From Annona cherimola (taxonomy: Eukaryota > Streptophyta > Magnoliopsida > Magnoliales > Annonaceae): 64,000 bases of DNA. The stretch covers positions 54,613,174 to 54,677,173 of the forward strand of contig CM059975.1 of assembly GCA_030490835.1 (NCBI GenBank), given 5' to 3'. Shown here piece by piece: positions 35,328 through 46,907 of the stretch. How positions within the stretch are numbered: position 1 is the stretch's first letter; the number at the start of each line of letters is the position of its first letter. The position numbers and the translations under genes were made by a program. The notes beneath the pieces are model-generated. The model did no database searches and was not told the DNA's origin. It saw only the letters and a list, made by a program, of their open reading frames with translations.

Positions 35328-38300
35328 TGTTGGTCCCGAGTTAATGAAAATTACCCAAGAGGGGAGGGGTGAATTGGGTATTTAAAATTTTTAACTTAAA
35401 CAGAAACTTTACCCCAGATTAATCTAATCTCCTTTATGAAGAAACAAAGTGGAAAGCAATATAGTGTAGAGAGCAGAAATAAAAACCAACAAGCAAGGTT
35501 TTTATAGTGGTTCAGGCAACCTCCCTACTCCACTCTTCCAAGCTCACACCTCTTGTGACTTGGATTCCACTATTGTATTTCACAAATACAACTAGATCCA
35601 CTGCTGTGAAATACCAATCTTAGACACATATATGAAACCCTAGAGTTGTAAACCCTAGGTAATATGTTAATAAAATATATATTCATGAGTATGGAAAATA
35701 TGTGAGAATAAAGGTTAAAATAATTATTTATGAAATTCGAATGAATAGTGCACGTGAATAGTAAAACGTGAATAGTAACGTGGGATTAAAGAATATGTTA
35801 AGTTAATCACTTTGGATTAACTTAATCACAAAAAGACAAAAAAGAAAGCTTCCCACAAAAGGAAAAAATAGCCACTTTTTGATTTATTTAGTATTTTCGG
35901 ATTTTAGTGGATTTTTGAGAGAAAATAAAGAAAAATTCATATCTTGCAATCCGGACATCGGATTGAGATGAAATTTTTTGTGGATGGCCAAAATATGATG
36001 ATGAACATGATGAGTGGTCCAAGATTGATCAAAAATTATGAATTAAGGGTCAAGATTAAACGTCATTTGAAGATCAAAAAGTAGCTTTACTTTTTCATTA
36101 ATTAGTATTTGACTTTGGATTAATTTTAATTAATTAAATGATAAATAATTAATGAAAAGCTGCTATGGCTTCTGGAGCTTGGACTTTTGGGGCCAAATCC
36201 AATGGTCCAAATCCATCATTATCAAAAATCAATGGCTAAGATTGAATTAGCCTAAAATAATTGATTTAATAAATCGAAAAATTATAAAAAATAGGGCTGG
36301 CATAGGGGAGGCGTGAACAGTATCTAGGGTGGCTGCACATGGCTCAAAGCACCTTTTGGAAATTAGAAAAAAATACATTTACAATTTAATACCTCAAGCA
36401 AGGGGGGGTAAAATCCAATTTGATGAAAAATCAAAAAGTATAAATAGGGGGCATGGGGTGAACGACCAAAGCACTCAAACCCAGCTCCATTTGAGAATTT
36501 TTTCACCCCCACCACGTTTTAGCCTTGAGGAGAAAGAAAAGGAGGAAGTTAGAGAGAGAAAGTGCGAGAAAAAGTGGGATATCTTCACTTCAGGTGAGTG
36601 ATTTCTTTCCAAATTTCTTTTGGATGTTAATTAGGGTAAAACCATGCTTAGATAATTCCTAATCATGGGAAAATAAGTAAAGTTATAATGCTTAATCGGA
36701 ATCATGCCGAAACATCGAAAATTTGGAGCAAAGATGGAGCATTCGGGAAGATAGTATATGATATGTGAAAATAATGCTCCAAAATTGATAAATGATGATT
36801 TGGGATATATGAATATGATAAATATGATGTTGTAATGATGATATATTAATTTCATGATTTTTGGAATTAAGGATTATGCTTAAGTGAATTTATGTTGATT
36901 TTTAGTATATGGAGAAAATGATTTATTTAGCCAAGTTAATGATGATAAATTCATAATTCATGAATTTTCCATGATATACTAAGCATACGCTATGTCATGG
37001 TATTTTTTATTTTTGGGAAAAATGTCAATTTTTGGAACCCATGAACAGTAACCCACATTGCTGTGAACAGTAACCTCAGGTGAACAGTGATGATGAACAG
37101 TAATATGCTACAGTGACATGAACAGTATTTATGAACAGTGAACAACGTATTTTGGGAAAAAATTGAAATTTATTTTTGTATAATTATGAAGATATATGGA
37201 TGGAATTTTTAAAGAATTTATGGATAAAAATCCATATAAACAAGTAATGACCTCGTATCTTTATACGATTAACCTCTATGGGAATGAGGTAATGAAAGTA
37301 AACTAAGACATAGAATGGATGGATAAAATATCCATTTTCCTTGTATAGGGAAAAAGGAAGGAGAATGTTGAGGACACCGACTGAGGAGGTAAGCAAGCAA
37401 TCCTTTTGAAAATGATGATTTGTAAGCAAGCAATCCTTTTGAAAATGATGATTTGTAAGCAAGCACAACTTTGAAAATATGTTTTATTCTCAAGTATTTA
37501 TGAAATGTGTTTAAGGGTGGCCATTCCTATAATGTTTTGAAATGATGAATGTTTATGAGTTTTTATGAAAAGTCATGCCGGCATATTGATATCATGTGAT
37601 GTTCATGGACATGTGCACATGTATGATGTATAAGGAAGAGACTTTGGTGGAGGTAGAAAGCGGATCAGACGGTCCCCCTTCACTATTGCCGAGTCGTATG
37701 GGCTGTGTGCCGACGGCATCCTCCCCAGAGGTGGAGGCAAAGGAATGTTATGTGTGAATGAATGCATTGCATTTTCATACATGGATTGAAAAGGAAAGCA
37801 TGGATTTGAAATGATGTTTTTAAAGGAATAGTGCAAATAATTCTCTACATGAGAATGACAAGTTACCTGATGTAAGAGGTATATAATGCTTGGGAAATCA
37901 AAAGTCATGCATGTAGGAACCATGTAGGCGTCAAGAGGAAGAGAGGTTCCCCTTGATGAGGCCAAGTCGGAGACAGCCGGCGTATTGGACCATGCTATGT
38001 GAGATGTTCCCTGGGCTAGCGTACCTACGCACAAAGGTTTATGTCAAGAATGGAAAGAAAGTATTTGCACACATGGATTTCAAAAGATATTTTTAAGGGA
38101 TGATGCAAATAATCCTCTACATGAGAATGACAAGTCACCTGGTGTAATAGGCATATAATGCCTGGAAAATCAAGAGTCATGCATGTAGGAACCATGTAGG
38201 CGTCAAGAGGAAGAGATGTTCCTCTTGATGAGGCCAAGTCGGAGACAGCCGGCGTATTGGACCATGTTATGTGAGATGTTCCCTGAACTAGCGTACCCGC

Positions 38301-39584
38301 ACAAGAAGGTTTATGTCAGGAGTGGAAAGGAAGCATTTGCACATCCAATGTTTATGAAAAAGTTTCTATTCCATTGATAGTTGATCACTTGCTAAGTGTC
38401 TCCTATCAAATGGAGAGAAATGCATTTACAAATGGTTTACATGAAAGGTTTTTATGAATGGTTTATGAAAGGTTTCCAAAAATAGTTTACGAAAAGGTTT
38501 CTATTCCGTTGGTAGTTGATCACTTGATAAGTGTCTTCTATCGAATGGAGAGGAATGCATTTAAAATGAAAAATGCTTGCTTATTGAGTTTCGACTCATG
38601 TTTTGTTTTTCCAACCTCACACAGGTGTAGGGAAAGCCAAGAGATGAAGGGCATGGGTTGCTAAAGGAAAAGAGGAATCTACAAAGGTTAGTAGATTTTT
38701 GTATGAATAGATTCCCTAATGAGATATGATGAAAAAGGACATAGGTTGTATGAAATTGTGAAGTTATGAATAATATGAGAAGTTGATGATTTATGATGTT
38801 ATGGATAAGTCCATTATGAATGATGATGATATATGTTTATGTGATGAAAGAAAAAGAAAAAAAAATTTTAGACGAGATCCAATTAAGAACCCGCCGCGTG
38901 ACCAGGGCAACAATCCTGATTCACACTTACCAATCGACAAGATCCCGGAGTAAGGACAAATGAGACGCCTCGGTTCGGGGCGCCACAACTGCTCTCTTCT
39001 AGATTCCAGCTTTAGGGGGCATCAACAATCCACAGCACAAGTAGGTGACGAGTTCCACTCCAATCACACACTACTTTGCTTACACTTGATCTTAGTTACC
39101 CAAACTAAATCAAGTTCAATACAACAATAAAAATGAAAGAAAGTTTCTACACTTTACTGTTGTGTAGAAGCAGATTTGGCGCAGAGAAGAACTTGTAGAG
39201 ATTCAGCAAGCAGCTTTTGGCAGTTTGGAAGCGAAGTTCTTCTTCTATATGATGGCTTGATCACTTAATTCTCTTGAAGATGAGAGTTATGCATATTCAA
39301 TGATTTCTCAGCTACCCTCCTCGTTCATATTGAATGCCTTATATAATTTGCAAGGGAATCCGAACGTTTGGAGGTAGGTGGCGCGCATTTAATGCGCCAA
39401 CGTTCGAAAATTTTCCGACCGTTGCGACCCAAGTCGCAGGTGGAGTTGACTTCTGGTGCGACTTCACCCAAGTCGCAGGTGGAGTCAACTTCGGGTGCGA
39501 CTTCACCCAAGTCGCAGATGGAGTCAACTTCGGGTGCGACTTCGCCTGTCCGCAGCTTCTTCAAGTTCCATTCTGGGTCGACTT
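35328..39584 (-). mobile_element. Copia LTR fragment, split by a gypsy solo LTR
   Basis: Plus strand begins TGTTGGTCCCGAG at 35328 after gttat. The LTR runs to 35604, is interrupted by 35605-38987, and resumes at 38993 to 39584. The empty site can be read from the related LTR near 25705. A TATA-like TTATATAAGG (minus) lies near 39340, and decayed GTCGAC motifs at 39425-39584, some as GTTGAC or GTCAAC. The 5' remainder of this LTR is missing beyond the next gypsy fragment. Confidence 0.82.
35605..38987 (+). mobile_element. Solo gypsy LTR, 3383 bp
   Basis: Begins TGTGAAATACC and ends GGGGCGCCACA, flanked by perfect 5-bp duplications ACTGC (35600-35604 and 38988-38992). It belongs to the same family as the LARD LTRs (7796-10848). 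It is longer because of internal duplications: a GTAAGCAAGC-containing unit of about 33 bp repeats at 37389-37455, and a segment of about 274 bp is doubled at about 37800-38073 and 38074-38340. A TATA box lies at 36439-36447 and GAACAGT motifs near 37033-37137. Confidence 0.92.
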
Positions 39585-41065
39585 TGTGAAACCCCAATCT
39601 TAGACATATATATGAAATCCTAGGGTTGTAAACCCTAGGTAATATGTTAATAAAATATATATTCATGAGTATGAAAAATATGTGAGAATAAAGGTTAAAA
39701 TAATTATTTATGAAATTCGGATGAATAGTGCACGTGAATAGTAAACGTGGGATTAAAGAATATGTTAAGTTAATCACTTTGGATTAACTTAATCACAAAA
39801 AGACAAAAAAGGAAGCTTCCCACAAAAGGACAAAATAGCCACTTTTTGATTTATTTAGTATTTTCGGATTTTAGTGGATTTTTGAGAGAAAATAAAGAAA
39901 AATTCATATCTTGCAATCCGGACATCGGATTGAGATGAAATTTTTTATGGATGGCCAAAATATGATGATGAATATGATGAGTGGTCCAAGATTGATCAAA
40001 AATTATTAATTAAGGGTCAAGATTAAACGTCATTTGAAGATCAAAAAGTAGCTTTACTTTTTCATTAATTAGTATTTGACTTTGGATTAATTTTAATTAA
40101 TTAAATGATAAATAATTAATGAAAAGCTGCTATGGCTGCTGGAGCTTGGACTTTTGGGGCCAAATCCAATGGTCCAAATCCATCATTATCAAAAATCAAT
40201 GGCTAAGATTGAATTAGCCTAAAATAATTGATTTAATAAATCAAAAAATTATAAAAAATAGGGCTGGCATAGGGGAGGAGTGAACAGTAGCTAGGGTGGC
40301 TGCACATGGCTCAAAGCACCTTTTGGAAATTAGAAAAAAATACATTTACAATTTAATACCTCAAGCAAGGGGGGGTAAAATCCAATTTGATGAAAAATCA
40401 AAAAGTATAAATAGGGGGCATGGGGTGAACGAACAAAGCACTCAAACCTAGATCCATTTGAGCATTTTTCATCCCCACCACGTTTTAGCCTTGAGTAGAA
40501 AGAAAAGGAGGAAGTTAGAGAGAGAATGTGCGAGAAAAAGTGGGATATCTTCACTTCGGGTAAGTGATTTCTTCCCAAATTTCTTTTGGATGTTAATTAG
40601 GGTAAAACCATGCTAAGATAATGCCTAATCATGAGAAAATAAGTAAAGTTATAATGCTTAATCGGAATCGTGCCGAAACATCGAAAATTTGGAGCAAAGA
40701 TGGAGCATTCGGGAAGATAGTATATGATATGTGAAAATAATGCTCCAAAATTGATAAATGATGATTTGGGATATATGAATATGATAAATATGATGTTGTA
40801 ATGATGATATATTAATTTCATAATTTTTGGAATTAAGGATTATGCTTAAGTGAATTTTTGTTGATTTTTAGTATATGGAGAAAATGATTTATTTAGCCAA
40901 GTTAATGATGATAAATTCATAATTCATGAATTTTCCATGATATACTAAGCATAAGCTATGTCATGGTATTTTTTATTTTTGGGAAAAATGTCAATTTTTG
41001 GAACCCATGAACAGTAACCCACGTGCTGTGAACAGTAACCTCAGGTGAACAGTAACGTGAACAGT
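39585..41065 (+). mobile_element. Gypsy LTR fragment of the LARD family
   Basis: Begins TGTGAAACCCC at 39585, inserted in the copia LTR after GACTT, and follows the solo LTR at 35605 closely to the GAACAGT cluster near 41000-41065. There it is cut and joined to the truncated Athila-like LTR. TATAAATAG lies at 40406. No second end or target duplication is visible. Confidence 0.82.
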
Positions 41066-41162
41066 CCCAAAATTTCTCCCCACTTTTCTATTTTATTTGC
41101 TATATTCTCTCCATATTCTCTCCATATCTACGACCCGTGCACTTGCGGTGACATTGCAAATA
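41066..41162 (+). repeat. Athila-like 5' LTR, terminal remnant
   Basis: About 97 bp matching the end of the 3' LTR (CCACTTTTCTATTTTATTT and ACCCGTGCACTTGCGGTGA), with an internal deletion of about 70 bp relative to 52600-52690. The rest of the 5' LTR is missing. Confidence 0.8.
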
Positions 41163-41169
41163 AGTATTT

Positions 41170-41187
41170 TGGAGCCGTTGCCGGGGA
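41170..41187 (+). other. Primer-binding site, tRNA-Asp type
   Basis: TGGAGCCGTTGCCGGGGA differs at one base from the site at 62884-62901, the type used by Athila-like elements with tRNA-Asp. Confidence 0.85.
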
Positions 41188-41342
41188 ATTCGGCGTTGCT
41201 TTAAATTTTGTTTTTAGATACTTTCTTTATTTTTATTTGGTTTTATTGTTCTAAATTAGCTAGTTAATCTTTGTATGCACCCACATACCCAAAACTTTGC
41301 AAAAAAACTAGCTGAAAAACTTTTTGTTGCTGATCCTGAGAT

Positions 41343-41786
41343 TAGGGGTGCAACTTGGGTAGGGTACCCGCGGGTCGACCCGCGGGTACCCTAAAATAGG
41401 GTAGGTTCGGTTCCTCGGGTAAAATACCCGGTCAGTTTCGGGTAAGGGTCGGTTTCGGTTCTGGTTACCCGGAACCGACCCGGATTTTATATTATATTAT
41501 ATATATAAAATACCTAACCTAAATGGGTAACTCTAAATCCCTAATTTCTTCGAACGCCGACAACGAGCTAGCCTTCCGCGGTTCCGCCTTTCGCCCCTTC
41601 CCTCCACGGCATCCTGTTTCTCCTTTGCAGCAGGCGGCAGACGGCAAAAGATCGGCAGCGGCGGTAGAAGATCGGCGCTGGCACAGCTAGCCTTCCCTCC
41701 ACGGCATCTGCGGCGGGCGGCAGAAGATCGGCAGTGGCATCGGCATAGGTAGCCAGCCTAGCCTTCCCTCCACGGCAGCAACAAGT

Positions 41787-41822
<36 letters not shown>

Positions 41823-42860
41823 TCTCTCTCCCTCTCTCTCCACGGCAGCAACAAATTTCGTACAGCTGCTACCTGCTCTGTGTTTTGGCCGGATCAGAAA
41901 GTGTTGACAGATCTTGTGGATGTGATTTGTAGAGTCCGTTTGCAAATCCTTTCCCAGGTGCTCTGTCAGTTCTCCACACCAAAAATGCTGGTCTTTCAAG
42001 CTGTATTTTAAGTGCAGAAAAGGCCCTTTCATATTTTGGGGAAACCATGGTTGATCTCATTAGTACAGTACTCCTAGTCTCCTACGCTGTCGTTGTTTGA
42101 TCCACAACCTTGCAGCATGCTGAATGAGTTAAACTGATTTTTGCACCTTCTGAAACTCACGACTCTCAAAATAGAAACTACATATGAGTTCATTCTACAA
42201 TGAAATAATGATCAAAATGCTATGATAGCATTATTCCTACCTCTTTGGATCTCACTGCAATGTTGGTCCGATAAATGGCATCTGGCATCTTGTTTTAGAT
42301 CAGACATTGCACTATTAACCTCGTGAATAGATTTCTTTTTTTGCAATGCCCGCCACCAAAGCTGGATGATTTTAATTTTCTCCTCAATATCTGGAGAGGC
42401 AATTCATTGCAAATTACTCAAAGTTTTCGTTCTTATTTCTTTTATCTATTTTGAGTTTGACAGCAGAAAAATTCCTCCTTTAGTTTTATTTGTTTGCTTG
42501 CCTGGATTTCTGAAATGATAAATTCCATATTCCAACTGTTTAGTGTGTATTGTTCTTCATAGTGGGTTGATAGTGCAAAGTAATACTCTGGTAATATCTT
42601 AGGACAGAACTGCAATTAGCCCTGCTTAGAAGCACCATCTTCTCTCCGTGCTTATTATTAAATTTGTGTTGCTGCAAATAAATCGTGTTTTAGGAACCGA
42701 TTTTGGAACCGAACCAGAACCGACCCGCTCTTGAGAAAATTGGGCAGGGTAAGCTCCGGACCGATCCTGTTTAAAATAGGGTAGGGTAGAGGTTTTGCCA
42801 AAACGGTTAAGGGTAGGTTTCACCCGTACCCGGACCTACCCGACCAAAGTTGCACCCCTA
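41343..42860. mobile_element. Non-autonomous hAT-type DNA transposon, 1518 bp
   Basis: Terminal inverted repeats TAGGGGTGCAACTT / AAGTTGCACCCCTA (one or two mismatches further in) with perfect 8-bp target duplications CCTGAGAT at 41335-41342 and 42861-42868, the hAT signature. Subterminal regions are rich in GGGTA/ACCC and GGAACCGACCC motifs in inverted arrangement. The interior has no transposase. It has a GC-rich part with repeated CTTCCCTCCACGGCA (41593, 41692, 41764), a TC microsatellite, and unique-looking sequence at 41840-42110 that could be captured host DNA. Confidence 0.93.
41791..41838 (+). repeat. (TC)n microsatellite
   Basis: About 48 bp of mostly TC dinucleotides with a few CC interruptions, inside the hAT element. 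Confidence 0.95.
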
Positions 42861-44489
42861 CCTGAGATTGAACATTCTTTTAGCAGAAGAATTCGTAATT
42901 ACAAGCAGCAGAAATATCCTGAAAATGCCATGGCAGAACGCAACAATCAAAACCCGCCACATCAAGAGCAAGAGGAAGGCCAGGCTGAGAACAATGCCCC
43001 TCCAAGAAGGATGACACTTAGCGATCGGAACCGCCTGAACCCTCATGGACTCCGATCATGCATAGTTGAACCAGAAATTGATGGAAGAAATTTTGAACTA
43101 AATCCCGGTCTCATCCGGATGGTACAACAGGACCAATTTGCAGGACTTCCCTCTGAAAACCCAGTTGTACACATCACAAAATTCCTGCAATTATGCAACA
43201 CAATCAGGGTGCAAAACATTCCACGTGAGGTAATTTGTCTGCAGCTTTTCCCATTTTCTCTTCGAGACAGGGCAAGCGAGTGGTTCTATTCTATGCCACC
43301 CGACACTTTCAACACATGGGATGAGCTCTCTACAGCATTCCTGGAAAAGTTCTTTCCACCAAATAAAACCAAGAAAATCATAGACGAAATTAATCAATTT
43401 GTCCAGAAAGATGGCGAAACCTTATATGATGCGTGGGAGAGGATAAAAGATCTGCAGCGCAAGTGCCCTCATCATGGTATTTCGTAAGGAGATATTATTG
43501 AAAACTTTTTCAATGGACTCGATCGACCTAGCCGAAGCGCTGTCAATTTAGCCGCTGGTGGCCGATTCATGCGACTCACTAACGAGGAGGCTTTCAAACT
43601 CCTCGATGATTTAGCTCTTTATGATTCTCAGTACGGTGATGTCTGAGGAACCTCTCGACGAGGAAATGTATATGATATCGAATCCATACATGCTATAACA
43701 AATGTGATAAAATTTTGCAGCAAAAGAAGCAGGAACCCAAGGACCAGATTGTATCTTCTTCTGGACACATCTCATGTGAAATCTGTGGAGCTTCACACTA
43801 CACAACTGAGTGTAGTTTTGCCATTAAAGATACCACAGGCGAGCAAGCTAATGCAATCAACAACCAGTATGATACTCGTGCATATGGTAACCCTTACTCT
43901 AATATTTACAACCCTGGATGGAGGAACCACCCTAATTTTTCTTGGCCAAACCAGTCAAACACACAATTTTGCTCAAAATAATAAGCCACCTGGTTTCCTT
44001 AGAAAACCAATAAACCAGCCTTCATATCAAATCCAACAAGCCCTACCTGCACCACCTCAAGCACAACCCACTGAGTGCATGCTCGAAAATATCATCCTAA
44101 TGCTCAAGAAAAATGATGAAAGAATGGACCAAATGCAAACACATATATAGTTGCTTGAAAATCAAATTGCTCAAAATGCCATAACCTCATCCCAAAGAAA
44201 CCAGGGTAAACTCCCTAGCCAACCTAAAGTAAATCCTAAGGAGGAGGTGCAGGCGGTTACCTTGCGGAGTGGAAAGTAGCTCGACCCACCTCAAATGGTC
44301 AAAGAAAAGGATGTCAAACAGAGAAAGAAGCAAGAAGAGGAGCCATAGCCAGAACCAGTGGTGGAAAAGCCTTATGTACCACCACCTCCTTACCAACCTC
44401 CTCTCCCCTTTCCACAAAGGCAATGACAAGCTAAGCTCCAAAAGCAGTTCGAGAAGTTTATTTCTACTCTTAAGAACCTGTCGATCAAT

Positions 44490-45137
44490 GTGCCTTTCAT
44501 TGACATACTTTCTCAAATGCCAGCTTATGCAAAATTTCTCAAGGACATGCTATCCAACAAAAGAAAACTCGAGGAGTACGGAACCATTTCACTCACTGAG
44601 GAGTGCAGTGCTATTTTGCAGAACGAGTTACTTGAGAAGCTAAATGACCCTGGAAGCTTCTCCATTCCATGTGCTCTTGGGAATGTCCAAATCAGCAAAG
44701 CACTATGTGATCTCGGAGCCAGTGTAAGTTTGATCCCACTCTTCATCTGTAAAAAGTTGAACATAGGTGATCCAAAACCAATGTCTATGTCTCTCCAACT
44801 GACCGACCGATCAATCAAATTTCCAGTTGGCATCCTTGAAGACGTTCCTTGAAAGTCGGCAAATTGTTTATCCCAGTCGACTTTGTGGTCCTCGACATGG
44901 AGGAGGATCATTAAATCCCGATCATTCTCGGACGACCTTTCTTAGCCACTGTTGGAGCCATCACAGATGTCAAGAATGGTCGACTCTCACTGACAGTTGG
45001 AGATGAAAATGTTGAATTTAATCTTTCTGAGGCAAGAAAGCACCTATCAACTAATAACTCTTGCCTGCGGGTCGACGTCATAAACTCTTTGCCAATCGAA
45101 GAAAGGGATGACCCGATGGAGGTATGTATCATTTAGA
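44490..45137 (+). pseudogene. pol: Athila-like aspartic protease region
   Basis: Begins in the linker MPFIDILSQMPAYAKF and reaches the active site in KALCDLGASVSLIP (Asp with Gly-Ala-Ser). It then has SMSLQLTDRSIKFPVGILEDV, a TGA with frame loss at about 44850, FVVLDMEED and PIILGRPFLATVGA. Ends with a TAG near 45134. The protein at 60181-60870 is its relative in the second Athila-like element. Confidence 0.82.
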
Positions 45138-45187
45138 GTGCAACTGTTGAAAATGATAACCCCGAACTGTCTGCTTGTGCCACTCTC

Positions 45188-46440
45188 TTGGATGGAACCC
45201 CTTTGATCTCACCTGCTGAAAAGCTGTATATAGACATCAATTCCGTTCCATCGACAAAAACAAAGGAAGAAGCGCCAAAGGTAGAACTCAAACCTCTTCC
45301 TAAAAATCTCAAGTTTGCATTTCTTTGCTCAATCGATACCTATCCAGTCATAATCAATGCAAATCTTTCCGAATCTCAATCAGATGATCTATTAACTGTA
45401 CTAAGAAGACATAGGAAGGCAATTGGCTACTGCATTAATGACCTACCTGGTATTAGTTCTTCTCTATGCATGCATAGAATTCTAATGGGGGAAAATTGTA
45501 AGACAAGCATTGAACCTCAAAGGCGTCTGAATCCAAACATGAAAGAAGTGGTGAAAAAGGAAATTTTAAAACTTCTTGATGCCGGAATCATTTACCCTAT
45601 TTCTAATTGCAGTTGGGTAAGCCCTATACATGTGGTACCCAAGAAAGGCGGTATGACTGTCGTGAAAAATGATAAAAATGAACTTATTCCCATAAGGACA
45701 GTCACCGGTTGGCGAATGTGCATCGATTATCGCAAATTAAATATTGCCGCTCGAAAGGATAATTTTCCTTTGCCTTTCATTGATCAAATGGTTGAACGAC
45801 TTGCCAATCACTCTTACTTTTGCTATCTGGATGGTTACTCTGGCTACTTTCATATTCCAATTCACCCACAGGATCAAGAGAAAACTACTTTCACCTGTCC
45901 ATACGACACTTTTGCATTCAGACGCATGCCTTTTGGTCTTTGTAATGTACCTGCCACTTTTCAATGATGCATGATGGCCATATTTTCTGATTACATTGAA
46001 CACATAACGGAAGTATTCATGGATGATTTTTCTGTTTATGGCACTACATTTGAATCATGCTTATCAAACTTGTCTAAGGTTTTACAGAGATACGAGGAAA
46101 CCAACTTGGTGTTGAATTAGGAAAAATGTCATTTCATGGTACAGGAAGGAAATGTATTAGGGCATTTAGTCTCAAGCAGAGGTATTGAGGTTGACCGGGC
46201 GAAAATAGAAGTCATTGAAAAACTACCGCCACCCAATTCGGTCAAAGGAATTCGGAGTTTCCTGGGTTCATGTCAGTTTCTATCGACGTTTCATTAAAGA
46301 TTTTTCTAAAATTGCTAAGCCACTAACTAACCTGCTAAATCAAGATGTAAAATTTAATTTTTCTGATAACTGTTTAAAATCATTTTGCAGGTTAAAAGAA
46401 GCGTTGACCACTGCCCCAATTATACAGCCGCCTGACTAGA
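45188..46440 (+). pseudogene. pol: Athila-like reverse transcriptase
   Basis: Nearly full domain. It shows VKKEILKLLDAGIIYPIS, SWVSPIHVVPKKGG, WRMCIDYRKLN, the first catalytic Asp in YFCYLDGYSGYFHI, FGLCNVPATFQ, then a TGA at about 45965. The active-site pair follows in EVFMDDFSVYG, a TAG at about 46118, then EKCHFMV and the connection region. A one-base slip near 46250 shifts the frame (FYRRFIKDFSKIAKPL), and a TAG at 46437 follows QPPD. All catalytic residues remain visible, but the frame is broken at least four times. Confidence 0.88.
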
Positions 46441-46442
46441 GC

Positions 46443-46907
46443 CTACCATTTGAAATCATGTGCGATGCAAGTGACCATGCAGTTGGGGCAGTTTTGGGTC
46501 AACAGAAGGACAACAAGTCTGTGGTGGTTTATTATGCAAGCAAAACCCTAGATGACGCTCAAGTCAACTATGCTACCACTGAAAAAGAACTATTAGCTGT
46601 TGTATTCGCTATTGATAAATTTTGTTCTTATCTCGTAGGGTCAAAGGTGATTGTCTACACAGACCACGTAGCCATTCACTATCTAATTGCTAAGAAAGAT
46701 GCTAAACCAAGGCTGATTCACTGGATTTTGCTATTACAAGAATTTGACCTTGAAATCCGAGATAAGAAAGGCACAGAAAATGTGGTAGCTGATCATCTGT
46801 CGAGACTACCATCAACTGAGAAGATTGATCTATCTAAAAATGAACAAATTAATGAGGAATTTCCTGATGAATCCCTGCTTGCACTTAAAGAAGCGTCAAT
46901 GTCATGA
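46443..46907 (+). pseudogene. pol: Athila-like RNase H domain
   Basis: Frame of 149 codons with [13 protein letters not shown] (catalytic Asp), [19 protein letters not shown] (catalytic Glu), [13 protein letters not shown] (Asp) and [10 protein letters not shown] (Asp): the four acidic residues of gypsy RNase H. It removes the RNA strand during cDNA synthesis. The domain is intact; a TGA at 46905 ends it before integrase. Confidence 0.88.

Larger units (their letters stand above)
41275..44480 (+). pseudogene. gag: Athila-like gag, interrupted by a hAT element
   Basis: ATG at 41275 (MHPHTQNFAKKLAEK...). The frame is split by a DNA transposon at 41343-42860 and resumes after the target duplication. 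The capsid domain follows (NTWDELSTAFLEKFFPP, KDGETLYDAWERIKDLQRK), then a stop at about 43486. A zinc knuckle CEICGASHYTTEC lies near 43780 in another frame, so there is a frameshift. Later come NPGWRNHPNFSWPNQ and a Gln/Pro-rich linker with TAG stops near 44149, 44279 and 44348 and a TGA near 44424. Product would be the particle protein. Confidence 0.85.

Noticed and set aside
39325..39777. 150-codon frame encoding a repeated VAPEVDSTCDLG-like peptide
   Set aside because: It spans a junction between the decayed GTCGAC array and an inserted gypsy LTR, and other frames of the array are also open. It is a by-product of repeat composition.
41568..42032. 154-codon minus-strand frame in the hAT element with a run of Arg/Glu
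   Set aside because: The Arg/Glu run is the translated TC microsatellite and the rest follows GC-rich repeats. No transposase motif.
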